NCBI GenBank assembly: GCA_947626745.1
Contig: CANQTF010000012.1
Coordinates: 1-64,000 of the forward strand
Reading direction: 5' to 3'
From: an uncultured Lachnospiraceae bacterium
GTDB lineage: Bacteria > Bacillota > Clostridia > Lachnospirales > Lachnospiraceae
Length of the DNA: 64,000 nt
Part shown: positions 34,565 through 42,340 of the stretch, in pieces
How positions within the stretch are numbered: position 1 is the stretch's first letter
How the letters are laid out: each line of letters opens with the position of its first letter
The notes under the pieces: model-generated
Seen by the model: the letters and a program-made list of their open reading frames with translations, nothing else
Database searches by the model: none
Told to the model about the DNA's origin: nothing
Program-made: the position numbers and the translations under genes

Positions 34565-35683
34565 TCACCGTCGAATCTGTTCAAGGATAATATCGCAGAT
34601 CCTGTCTACCTCCTCACAGGTAATATCCGAATAACATGGCAGCGTCAGGATACGTTCGGAGACATATTTTGCCACCGGAACATCCGCTCGAAGCCCAAGA
34701 TCCTTGCAGCAGCCAAAATCACTGGTCAACGGATAAAAATATTTTCTTGCAAAGACGGAATGCCGCTTTAACGCATCGGCAATTCCGTCCCTGCCGATCC
34801 CGAGTTTCTCCTCTTCAAAAAGCACCGGGAAATACGTATAATTATATTTTATGTTCTCCTTCTCGCGGCAGAGACGCACGCCTTCTATTCCTTCCAGTCG
34901 TTTGCGGTAGCGCCTTACCGCCAGCTTCCGATTCCCGATATATTCTTCCAGATGCCGCAGGTTGCAAAGCCCCATCGCCGCGTGCATTTCCGACATCTTG
35001 GCGTTGGTTCCGATATACGGATATTCTTCCGTCCCCGTCACCTGTCCGAACTGCCGCATACTCGACAAGAACTCATCCAGCGCGTCGTTCGCAAAGGTGA
35101 GACACCCGCCCTCCACCGTATGGAATACCTTAGTCGCATTGAAGCTGAAAGCGGACATATCACCAAACCGTGCCACGCTGATCCCCTGCCAGGTCTCCCC
35201 AAACGCATGTGCCGCATCATACAAGACCTTCAGACCGCGCCGGTCTGCGATCTCCTGAATCCTCTCCACATCACAGATATTACCGTAAACGTGTACGGGA
35301 AGAATCGCACTCGTCCTGTCGTTGATCAACCCTTCCAGCTTATCGCAGTCAATGGTATAATCATCCTCTCTAATATCGCAGAATACCGGAACCAGACCGC
35401 ATCTCAAAATAGCCTGTGTGGTGGAGGCGAAAGTAAACGGCGTAGTAATCACCTCGCCCGTTAAACCCATGGCTGTCAGTCCCATCTCGAGCGACAGGTG
35501 CCCGTTTGCCATCAGAGACACATGGGCTACATCCAGATAGGCTTCCAGCTCCTCCTGAAGCTGCCTGTGTTTAGGCCCGGTATGTGTCAGGATCCTGCTC
35601 TCCCAAATGTCCTCCAGCATTTTTCTATATTCTTCCAGCGGAGGCATGGATGGTCTTGCGACGAGGATCGGTCTTTCATTCAT
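34565..35683 (-). CDS. DegT/DnrJ/EryC1/StrS sugar aminotransferase
   Basis: The PLP enzyme (372 aa from the ATG at 35683) has MANGHLSLEMGLTAMG, VLYDAAHAFGE, the PLP-lysine region SFNATKVFHTVEGG (Lys) and KMSEMHAAMGL. It would add an amino group to a nucleotide-linked keto-sugar. Start: the ATG at 35683 overlaps the stop of the SH3 gene (ATGAATGA) and has AAGGATGG upstream; in-frame ATGs at 35695 and 35776 lack that. Its product would be the natural acceptor for the PglD-like and GNAT-like acyltransferases. Confidence 0.92.
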   Translation of the reverse strand: MNERPILVARPSMPPLEEYRKMLEDIWESRILTHTGPKHRQLQEELEAYLDVAHVSLMANGHLSLEMGLTAMGLTGEVITTPFTFASTTQAILRCGLVPVFCDIREDDYTIDCDKLEGLINDRTSAILPVHVYGNICDVERIQEIADRRGLKVLYDAAHAFGETWQGISVARFGDMSAFSFNATKVFHTVEGGCLTFANDALDEFLSSMRQFGQVTGTEEYPYIGTNAKMSEMHAAMGLCNLRHLEEYIGNRKLAVRRYRKRLEGIEGVRLCREKENIKYNYTYFPVLFEEEKLGIGRDGIADALKRHSVFARKYFYPLTSDFGCCKDLGLRADVPVAKYVSERILTLPCYSDITCEEVDRICDIILEQIRR

Positions 35684-36218
35684 CTCTGCTTCCATCCTTG
35701 TCAGAAACGCTTTCGCCGTCCTGCAGTTCTTCCTCTTTTTTCGTATTCCTGAATGTGGAGACGACGCCGACCCCAAAGATTGCCAGCACCAACACAGCGC
35801 CCACGATCCCCCAGATCAAAGAGGTCCGCTTCTGTTTCGCGGCCAGTTCAGCCTCTTCTATGAGCCGCTGCTCTTCCGCCGCCACATCGCCCATCTCCTG
35901 CTCCAGATTCGCCAATTCCTCCTCGGCATATACTTCAAGCATGTCACTCTCCACATAGCCTTCCAGTCCTTGGTAGAGCACCCTGCTCCATGTGCCGTCG
36001 TCACTTTCCACAATAACGGCTGTTCCGGCCTGAAGTCTGCCGATCACAGCGGAATCAGCAGCCGCCTCTTCCTTTATTTCCGTGTCTGCAGTCACCTCAT
36101 ACAGAATACCTACCATATTCCCATCTGCGGCATGCACCTGCGCTCCTGCCGTACCAATCATGCACAGGGCGGCCGCGGCAAATCCGAGTCCTTTCAGTCT
36201 CTTTATCAACTTTTCCAT
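35676..36218 (-). CDS. Secreted SH3-domain protein with C-terminal membrane anchor
   Basis: The 180-aa protein has a signal peptide (residues 1 to about 30, ending AQVHA), a bacterial SH3 domain (about 33-90, ILYEVTADTEIKEEAAADS ... GYVESDMLEVYA), a charged helix and one TM segment near residues 133-155, then a short acidic tail. Extracellular SH3b domains bind cell-wall peptides or glycans. The ATG at 36218 is chosen for its AGGGAG site. It overlaps the aminotransferase start by 8 bases, so the genes are coupled. Confidence 0.82.
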   Translation of the reverse strand: MEKLIKRLKGLGFAAAALCMIGTAGAQVHAADGNMVGILYEVTADTEIKEEAAADSAVIGRLQAGTAVIVESDDGTWSRVLYQGLEGYVESDMLEVYAEEELANLEQEMGDVAAEEQRLIEEAELAAKQKRTSLIWGIVGAVLVLAIFGVGVVSTFRNTKKEEELQDGESVSDKDGSRDE

Positions 36219-36234
36219 CCCGTTCTCCCTCTTC

Positions 36235-38046
36235 CTAATCATTATATAGAATCGTGAAATGCCCGTAGGTATCTTCATGCGCATACCGATCGGCCCATTT
36301 CACGGCATATTCATCATCAAAAGCAAAAATCAGAATATCATCCGCCGATATCTCTCCGTCACAATCTCCCGGCTCCGTCCTGCCTTTCATGACCTGTATA
36401 TCCATATCCCTGCCCATAAATTGCAGGATACCGATATAGGCCGGTCGGCAGCTGTCCATATAAATCACATCTCGATCCTCCCCGTCGCAAAGCGAGACGA
36501 TCCTGTCGGCCACCCGCGTGTCACGAAACGCCGCATTCTTAAAGGGCATCAGATATAAATTATCCGCGTGGACCGCCAACGCCAATTCCGCCACTGCCAG
36601 TAAAGTCATCAGATAATGTCTTCCTGTGTGGCTGCGGCAGAGAAAGAGCAGCAGCATCACCGACAACGTGAGAAGTTCGCCAAAGAACCATGCTCCCGCA
36701 TAGAACCGGCTCAGCGTATATCCTTCCGGCCTGTACAGATAACTGATTCCCACCATGAAATATCCGAGATACTTCTCCGTCCCCGTGTGCGTGATCTGCC
36801 GTACGACCAAAAAGAGCACCGCCGCGTGCAGTATTGCTATGATACCCGTCACAGCCATTGCCCGTCTCCGCTCCGCCTTCCACATCGCAGCAAAGCCCAC
36901 GGTCATCACAAAGGGAACGACCAGTTCGCCGTATCTGCCGTAAGTGTAATCATCCACCTCCCCTATTTGCAAAAGATGGATGGAAGCAATGATAAGCTGC
37001 GTCACAACAGTCAGAATAAGAAAACCTGCCATCTCCGCCCGCGCCGTTCCATCTGCATTCGCCGCAGCACTGCCTCCTGTCTCTCCAAGCGTCTGCTCTG
37101 TTTTCCGCAGCTTTGCGTCTGATCTGCAAAAGAGCGGCGATACATATCGTATCAGGGCATAAAACCCCCAATAAAACAGCCCGAACGTCGCCAATCCCAG
37201 ATATAGTATTCCGCCAAGCAACGTGACGATCAGGTCATAAAACCCTTTGCCCGTACAGACATAGCCGAGTTTGGCAAATTGCCCGCTGTAGTCGTTATCC
37301 GCCGCAAGCGCAGGATCGATGCTTCCGTATACATGGGAGAAAGTATAGTCTTTCATATATACGGCTATAGACATCGACAGCACTGTGATCCCCAGAATCA
37401 CAGAAAAATGCCATTTTTTCTCTCCCCGTAAAATATGCATTGCCAGCACACCCGCCGCAGAAACCAAAATGCCCGCCGTTCGCATATGAACACTGTAGGC
37501 ATACAGCATCGTCAGCAGAAGAAGAATCAGCACAGACAACTTTTCCTCTGTCAGATACCGGTACAGCAGATATCCGGTTACGGTGTACAGAAACAGCAAC
37601 AGCGTCTCTGTCATGGTCATCTGTGCATAGAACAGATTCCATGGAACCGAGATCGTGAGCGCCGCAAACAACGATACCGGCACAGCGCGGTCAGGTATCA
37701 TCTTCCTCACCGTACAGACCAGAAAAAAATACGCAGCAACGAGTAATGCATAATTAATACTCACGGCGATCCTGTACGCCAGAACCGCGTCTCTGCACAG
37801 CCGGAAGATCGGAAACAGGATCAGCCCGTATCCGTAAGAAAAGTACGGTCCCAATGAGGTGATGTCCGACCAGTCATATCCGGCTGTCCATGCCGCACAG
37901 GACCAGTAGGCAAACTCATCCGGGAAGATCAGGAAACCGTATATACTTCCTATCTCCAACATGCCGAAGGAAACCACAGCCGCCAGTACCGGAATGCTCT
38001 GCCTCTGATCCTCTCTTCCCATCGTCCATCCGTTTCCCGTCTTCAT
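36235..38046 (-). CDS. Polytopic GT-C-type glycosyltransferase
   Basis: The 603-aa membrane protein has about 11-12 TM segments and, in its first extracytoplasmic loop, FPDEFAYW (41-48), where the acidic pair Asp43-Glu44 is placed as in ArnT/PMT-type GT-C enzymes that use polyprenyl-phosphate sugars. An alternative start is the ATG at residue 9. It opens the minus-strand glycan cluster; a G9 tract and hairpin lie 60 bases upstream. Confidence 0.8.
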   Translation of the reverse strand: MKTGNGWTMGREDQRQSIPVLAAVVSFGMLEIGSIYGFLIFPDEFAYWSCAAWTAGYDWSDITSLGPYFSYGYGLILFPIFRLCRDAVLAYRIAVSINYALLVAAYFFLVCTVRKMIPDRAVPVSLFAALTISVPWNLFYAQMTMTETLLLFLYTVTGYLLYRYLTEEKLSVLILLLLTMLYAYSVHMRTAGILVSAAGVLAMHILRGEKKWHFSVILGITVLSMSIAVYMKDYTFSHVYGSIDPALAADNDYSGQFAKLGYVCTGKGFYDLIVTLLGGILYLGLATFGLFYWGFYALIRYVSPLFCRSDAKLRKTEQTLGETGGSAAANADGTARAEMAGFLILTVVTQLIIASIHLLQIGEVDDYTYGRYGELVVPFVMTVGFAAMWKAERRRAMAVTGIIAILHAAVLFLVVRQITHTGTEKYLGYFMVGISYLYRPEGYTLSRFYAGAWFFGELLTLSVMLLLFLCRSHTGRHYLMTLLAVAELALAVHADNLYLMPFKNAAFRDTRVADRIVSLCDGEDRDVIYMDSCRPAYIGILQFMGRDMDIQVMKGRTEPGDCDGEISADDILIFAFDDEYAVKWADRYAHEDTYGHFTILYND

Positions 38047-38092
38047 ATGTTCCGTGCTGCCTTTTCCGTTTTTCCTGCTTTTTACAAAATAC

Positions 38093-38114
38093 GGGGGAGC
38101 TCATGCCCCCCCCC
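38093..38114 (-). terminator. G/C-rich hairpin containing a C9 (G9) tract
   Basis: Nine C (38106-38114) can pair with GGGGG at 38093-38097, forming a hairpin with a loop AGCTCATG. On the plus strand TTTTT follows the C run. It lies between the secreted-protein gene and the cluster. It may be the terminator of the 38149 gene, or a length-variable leader of the cluster. Confidence 0.55.
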
Positions 38115-38115
38115 T

Positions 38116-38144
38116 TTTTAATATAAAATTTTTGCAGACGTCAA
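38116..38144 (-). promoter_or_regulatory. Possible promoter of the glycan cluster
   Basis: On the minus strand -35 TTGACG (38139-38144) is followed after 17 bases by TTAAAA (38116-38121), or after 15 bases by TATTAA. It overlaps the end of the secreted-protein gene and would place the G9 tract in the first transcribed bases of the cluster. Weak match; listed as a possibility. Confidence 0.3.
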
Positions 38145-38148
38145 ACCG

Positions 38149-38829
38149 TTACTTCGCCACGATGCCGTAGGTGCCCAAACCTGCCTTAACGGCGAACGTA
38201 ACCGTCTTCGGTGAGCTGTCCTGATCATTCAGGATCGTAACCACGCCGCCCGGCTGTACGCATACGATAGAATAGGTCTTGGACGTGTCGGCGTTCTTCG
38301 GAAGTCCGACTACCATACCTGCACTGCCGTTAGAGAGGGAGATCAGCTTGCCGTTCTCCTTCGCGCCCAGCGTTACGTTGATTGCCGTGACAACCTGTCC
38401 GCCAAGGGACTCTGCCGCCGCATTGACGCAGTTCATTGCCAGATTGCTCTTCTTTGCGTCGGTGTCAAAGGCAATGACATAAGGTGTCTGGCTGCCGGTC
38501 AGACCAAGACTTGCCTTTACCTCCGCAAGAGGTGTCGTAACAGCCACACCCTGCAGCGTATTTACTTTGATAGCGCCCGCTATGGTGTTTCTTACGGCTG
38601 TGCCTGCTACGGATACATTGCCGTTAGCAGATACGAAGCTGACCGCCGGTGCTGCGGGTTCGCTCTCCTCTGCTTCTGTCTGCGTATCCACTGTAGCAAT
38701 CTCTTCTTTGCCTTTGCTGCCTCCGCTTCCTTCACTACCCGAAGCGGCGCAGACCGACAGCGTGGAGCCGACCAGCATTGTCGCAATAAGCGCTGTGGTC
38801 AGCAACTTCTTGATACTTTTGCTTTTCAT
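38149..38829 (-). CDS. Secreted protein of unknown function
   Basis: The 226-aa product starts at ATG 38829 behind AGGAGG. It has a signal peptide (MKSKSIKKLLTTALIATMLV ... CAA), a Ser/Gly/Glu-rich linker and a beta-rich domain (from about residue 65) with VNAAAESLGGQVVTAINVTL and GTYGIVAK at the end. No membrane anchor or sortase signal follows. Lachnospiraceae encode many such secreted proteins. A strong promoter and two operator-like repeats lie upstream, next to a divergent XRE regulator. Confidence 0.8.
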   Translation of the reverse strand: MKSKSIKKLLTTALIATMLVGSTLSVCAASGSEGSGGSKGKEEIATVDTQTEAEESEPAAPAVSFVSANGNVSVAGTAVRNTIAGAIKVNTLQGVAVTTPLAEVKASLGLTGSQTPYVIAFDTDAKKSNLAMNCVNAAAESLGGQVVTAINVTLGAKENGKLISLSNGSAGMVVGLPKNADTSKTYSIVCVQPGGVVTILNDQDSSPKTVTFAVKAGLGTYGIVAK

Positions 38830-38869
38830 AAGCTCTCCTCCTTTTGGAATTAGTTTATTTTCAGCATGC

Positions 38870-38914
38870 ATTATAACATCTATAGATATAATATGCAATA
38901 TCTATTGATATAAT
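38870..38914 (-). promoter_or_regulatory. Promoter and paired operator repeats between divergent genes
   Basis: On the minus strand TTGCAT (38893-38898), 17 bases, TATAAT (38870-38875) form a near-consensus promoter for the secreted protein. Two 15-base direct repeats, ATCTATAGATATAAT (38878-38892) and ATCTATTGATATAAT (38900-38914), 22 bases apart (two helical turns), overlap it. The second repeat also holds a plus-strand TATAAT that could serve the XRE gene. Confidence 0.75.
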
Positions 38915-38964
38915 TTTCTACGAAAAAAATTGCTACCCTATCTTTAAAAAGAGGATTGTGCGAG

Positions 38965-39285
38965 ATGAACAAAAAAGTTTACGATTATGATGTAGGCAAG
39001 AGAATTACTTATTTTAGAACGCAGAAAAATTATTCGGTCAACAAACTTGCAAACATGTCAGGAATTTCACAGAGTTTCCTCAGAGATGTCGAACTCGGTA
39101 AGAAGAACATTACCGTTGAATATCTTTCTTATATCTGCTACGCCTTAGACATTACTCTGGCAGATTTTTTCAGCGACAGTCTGAGGGATCAAATATCCGT
39201 CGATCCTATCGTGTCTAAAATCTTTCAGCTCACAGACAAACAACGCAGCACCTTACTCGCCTTTTTAGACTCCATGAGCAAGTAA
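38965..39285 (+). CDS. XRE-family HTH regulator (divergent)
   Basis: The 106-aa protein starts at ATG 38965 with GAGG upstream (a TTG at 38956 is less likely). It has an HTH_3 domain (VGKRITYFRTQKNYSVNKLANMS; ISQSFLRDVELGKKNITVEYL) and a helical C-terminus. The divergent arrangement over the two 15-base repeats suggests it represses the secreted-protein gene and itself. It is one of few plus-strand genes in this half. Confidence 0.88.
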   Translation: MNKKVYDYDVGKRITYFRTQKNYSVNKLANMSGISQSFLRDVELGKKNITVEYLSYICYALDITLADFFSDSLRDQISVDPIVSKIFQLTDKQRSTLLAFLDSMSK

Positions 39286-39413
39286 AATGCTGCGTATTCC
39301 TTATGGCTGTAGTTTGAAAAACACAACGTCGTGTCTGTCGGTTTTCCCGTTTTTCCCCAATACAAATACATGAAACTTTATTTAACCTACAAACCCCAAA
39401 ATATCAAAAGGCA

Positions 39414-41441
39414 TCATTTTCCTTTCACCGTATCCGATTGAAATGTCAGCGTATACTCGATCTCATGAGGCGTACTCATCGCCACCGTGTCTCCAATCAC
39501 GATAAGTTCTGTATCTAACGCCGCCACAGGGATCTCAAACACGGAATTGCCGCCCTTGCTGACAGGCAGGTACTTCTCGCCGTCCACGATCATGTAATCG
39601 TAGTTGGGGCTGTTCCACTCCACTCTGGCCGTCATCCTGCCGTCCTCGACGGTGAGCTCCGCGGGGGAGAGAAGCCGGGCCTTGCCGCTGCCGCCCGCAA
39701 AAGTAAATTCGATCTTGTACGTACCGTCCGCGAGATCGCCCGTCTCATCTTTCGCGCTGCCCGTATCCTTGCCCTGTCCGCCGTTTTCGTTCGTACCGTT
39801 CCCCGGCATCGGATTTTCCGCACCGTCCTGTCCGGAAACGCCGGACACGCTGACCTTGTGATCGTACCACGTGCCTTTCTTGCCGAGGATCGCCAGATCA
39901 AACTCCGTATCGAGCGACGGCACCGGCACATCGAAGCCGTACACCTCCTCTGTTGTACCGTCCGCATAGACCACCGTGTCCGTCGTTGGCTCCAGAACCT
40001 TTGCCCCCTCCTTCTCCGCGTCCGCCGCAAGCCCCGGGTAAAGGTTCACGATATTTTTGGAACTGAGCGAGATATGGATCGTCATCTCCCCGTCCTGCAC
40101 CGTCAAGGTGCCTTTGCCGTCATAGGCCTCGTTCACCTTGAACATACTGCTGTCAGTCTGAAATTCTGCCGTATATACGCCGTCCGTCACCGCAGTACCC
40201 GGCAGTTTTGTCTGCTGTCCCTGCAGCGCGGAGGCCGCCGCCGTGTGCGCCACATAGATGTCCTGAATCGCCGGGATCGCGCCCAGACCCGCGATCTGCG
40301 TCTCCACACTGTCAAAGCAGCCGGAAGCCTCGAACCTGCTGACCCACGAATCCGTATCTTCCCCCGCCATATCGTTGTTGGCATGATCGCCCGCCACTAC
40401 CATCAGCGGCCGCAGGATCACCTTCTTATAGCCCGTCTGCGCAACCGTTTCTATCACTGCCTCGCAGGAAGTCTCCTCCGGCTCGCCTTCCACCGTGCCG
40501 ATAAATACGTTGGTGCAGCCCAGCTCGGTCATCTGGGTCTGCATCTGGCTGTAGGACACCTTGGCCGCATGGGACGTACCGTGTCCCATAAGTACGAATG
40601 CGGTACCGTCCTCCCGTGCCGCCGCAAGACTTTCATAACCCGCTTCTTTGGCCGCCGCCTCCGTGACCGCCAGCGCCACCGCCTCCTTATCCGCATTGAC
40701 CGCGGCCGCATCTGCGCCCACTTCACCGAGTAACGGCTCCGCGATCTTCACCGACTCGAATCGATCCAGATAAGCGCCAACCGCGTCCATCAGCTCGTCG
40801 TACTCTGCGCCGTGCATCAGGTGGGTAGGCTGCACGATCAAATTTTTCACGCCGTTTGCCGCCGCGCGCTCCAGCGCCTGATCCATATTGTCGATAAACT
40901 CCCCGTCGCGCGCCTGTATATGGTTGATGATGATCTGCGCCGTGAAAGCCCTTCTGACCGACCAGTCCGGATTTGCCGCCGCGATCGCGTCTTCGATCCC
41001 TTTGATATCGCTGACACGACTGTCATTAAAGGAAGTGCCGAAACTCACCACAAGGATCTCGTTTTCCCCGATATCGTCCTGATTGCGCGGATCGTCCCGA
41101 GAGGCATCTCCCGTATCCCTTCCGAAATAATCCGGATCGGCAAACTCGCCGGACACCAGTTCCTTCTGTGCGTCCGTCAGCGCGTCCCACGCCGCCTTGG
41201 CCTCTGCACACTGGGCGTCCGTCTCATCTGTCCGCTGCTGTACATAGATCGCATCGATCAGCGCGGCCACCTCGTCCGCCGCAGCCTGATCCGACACGGC
41301 ATCCGCGCCGGCCTCGTCTCCTTCCGTCTGCGCAGCGCTTCCCTGTGTCTGCGCCGCCTCCTCCGTACCGCTGCAGCCCGCCAAAAGTACGGCGCACGCC
41401 AGCGATCCCGCCAATAAGATCCCGATACTTTTTTTCTTCAT
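39414..41441 (-). CDS. cbiK: Surface lipoprotein with CbiK chelatase domain and two NEAT-like modules
   Basis: The 675-aa product starts at ATG 41441 (GGAGGG upstream) with a lipoprotein signal, LLAGCS (lipid Cys23). Residues about 126-385 are a CbiK-type sirohydrochlorin cobaltochelatase: VVSFGTSFNDSR, QPTHLMHG, VLMGHGTSH (metal-binding His) and VAGDHANNDMAGED. Two beta-sandwich modules follow at about 395-510 and 555-675 (DGVYTAEFQ, VEDGRMTARVEWNS) resembling NEAT/iron-transport-associated domains. This places a tetrapyrrole chelatase outside the cell, attached to the membrane. A cobalamin riboswitch controls it. The role may be binding or metal loading of environmental tetrapyrroles rather than cobalamin synthesis itself. 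Confidence 0.88.
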   Translation of the reverse strand: MKKKSIGILLAGSLACAVLLAGCSGTEEAAQTQGSAAQTEGDEAGADAVSDQAAADEVAALIDAIYVQQRTDETDAQCAEAKAAWDALTDAQKELVSGEFADPDYFGRDTGDASRDDPRNQDDIGENEILVVSFGTSFNDSRVSDIKGIEDAIAAANPDWSVRRAFTAQIIINHIQARDGEFIDNMDQALERAAANGVKNLIVQPTHLMHGAEYDELMDAVGAYLDRFESVKIAEPLLGEVGADAAAVNADKEAVALAVTEAAAKEAGYESLAAAREDGTAFVLMGHGTSHAAKVSYSQMQTQMTELGCTNVFIGTVEGEPEETSCEAVIETVAQTGYKKVILRPLMVVAGDHANNDMAGEDTDSWVSRFEASGCFDSVETQIAGLGAIPAIQDIYVAHTAAASALQGQQTKLPGTAVTDGVYTAEFQTDSSMFKVNEAYDGKGTLTVQDGEMTIHISLSSKNIVNLYPGLAADAEKEGAKVLEPTTDTVVYADGTTEEVYGFDVPVPSLDTEFDLAILGKKGTWYDHKVSVSGVSGQDGAENPMPGNGTNENGGQGKDTGSAKDETGDLADGTYKIEFTFAGGSGKARLLSPAELTVEDGRMTARVEWNSPNYDYMIVDGEKYLPVSKGGNSVFEIPVAALDTELIVIGDTVAMSTPHEIEYTLTFQSDTVKGK

Positions 41442-41559
41442 AATGTCCCTCCGTAGTATGTGTAAAATAGCCGCAAGCCGAGACACGTATTGCGGCTTGC
41501 GCCCGCTATCGCGGCCTTTGCCGGATCGACAGACAAACCGGCGGCTTGGCTCATTGTAC

Positions 41560-41603
41560 AAAAAAATCCCCTGCCGCAGCTCTCACGCCGCTGCGGCAAA
41601 GGA
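41560..41603 (-). terminator. Terminator of cobalamin riboswitch
   Basis: On the minus strand CCTTTGCCGCAGC pairs with GCTGCGGCAGGGG and is followed by ATTTTTTT. It lies between the cobalamin aptamer and the cbiK-like gene, so it is the expected expression platform. A second hairpin, AGCCGCAA/TTGCGGCT, lies closer to the gene. Confidence 0.85.
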
Positions 41604-41707
41604 TCGACACACGAAAAACAGGCAGAACGCTCCCGCGCTGTACACGGAATGTCCGCTGTTCCAAACGTACGACCAATGACTCGTGGCCTGAGACTGTTGT
41701 CTCCGTA

Positions 41708-41942
41708 CCGGCCATCGGCAGGTTTCCTGACTTACAGATCGCCATGTGACGTCGCCTTCCCGCGAAGTAAATCCGCTATGCGGATTAACTTCTGAAGCTT
41801 ATTCCGCTTCCCAGTGGCTGTGTTTTCCACACAGACGGCACACTCCCTGTTTACAGTGACGAGTTCGTGCAGGACTTGCACCTGCTTCCCTTTTACCCGC
41901 TGCCGCCGGAAGAGGCTCCGGCACAGCGGCACCGACCGCCTA
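41708..41942 (-). promoter_or_regulatory. Cobalamin riboswitch
   Basis: On the minus strand the conserved blocks occur in order: GGGAAGCAGGTGCAAGTCCT, the GCCACTGGGAAG core, GGGAAGGCG and AGTCAGGAAACCTGCC (B12 box). It precedes a terminator and the cbiK-like lipoprotein gene, so that gene should be off when cobalamin is plentiful. Confidence 0.97.
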
Positions 41943-41961
41943 TTCAGTTATCACGGTGACT

Positions 41962-41990
41962 ATCATAGCACAGACCGCTCCTCTCGTCAA
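41962..41990 (-). promoter_or_regulatory. Promoter of the cobalamin-riboswitch transcript
   Basis: On the minus strand -35 TTGACG (41985-41990), 17-base spacer and -10 TATGAT (41962-41967) lie just before the aptamer. Confidence 0.8.
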
Positions 41991-42067
41991 TCCGCGGCAT
42001 GCATACGCATGCACGCCGAAAAACGCCTTGCGGCCGCATCTTTTTCTCGAAAATACCGCGAGGGCCG

Positions 42068-42337
42068 CTATCCTTCCCGTCTGCGCGCGGTCTCAATGAC
42101 GCCCCCGATGTGTTCCAGCACATACGCATAACCGCCCTCTCTGTGGGGGATATCGCAATCCGTGCAGTCCTTGATCCCCTTGTCCGTATAGCGGAAGCCG
42201 CCGCCGCACTGATCGCCCAGCGCATAGAGCGGACAGTAGCAGAACAGACAGTTAAAATCCTCCGTGTTCTCCGATCGGTGGCAGGGAAAGTATTGACACG
42301 ATCGGTTGCTGAAATATCTTGCGCTGTCTTCCTTCAT
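42068..42337 (-). CDS. Cysteine-rich small-domain protein
   Basis: The 89-aa protein has about nine cysteines, with CQYFPCHRSE, NCLFCYCPLYALGDQC and DCTDCDIPH. This is the Cys-rich small domain (PF04071 type), a likely metal-binding module often found beside cobalamin genes. It begins 3 bases after tex and ends 120 bases before the cobalamin riboswitch, in keeping with a cobalamin or cobalt link. Confidence 0.8.
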   Translation of the reverse strand: MKEDSARYFSNRSCQYFPCHRSENTEDFNCLFCYCPLYALGDQCGGGFRYTDKGIKDCTDCDIPHREGGYAYVLEHIGGVIETARRREG

Positions 42338-42340
42338 GAT

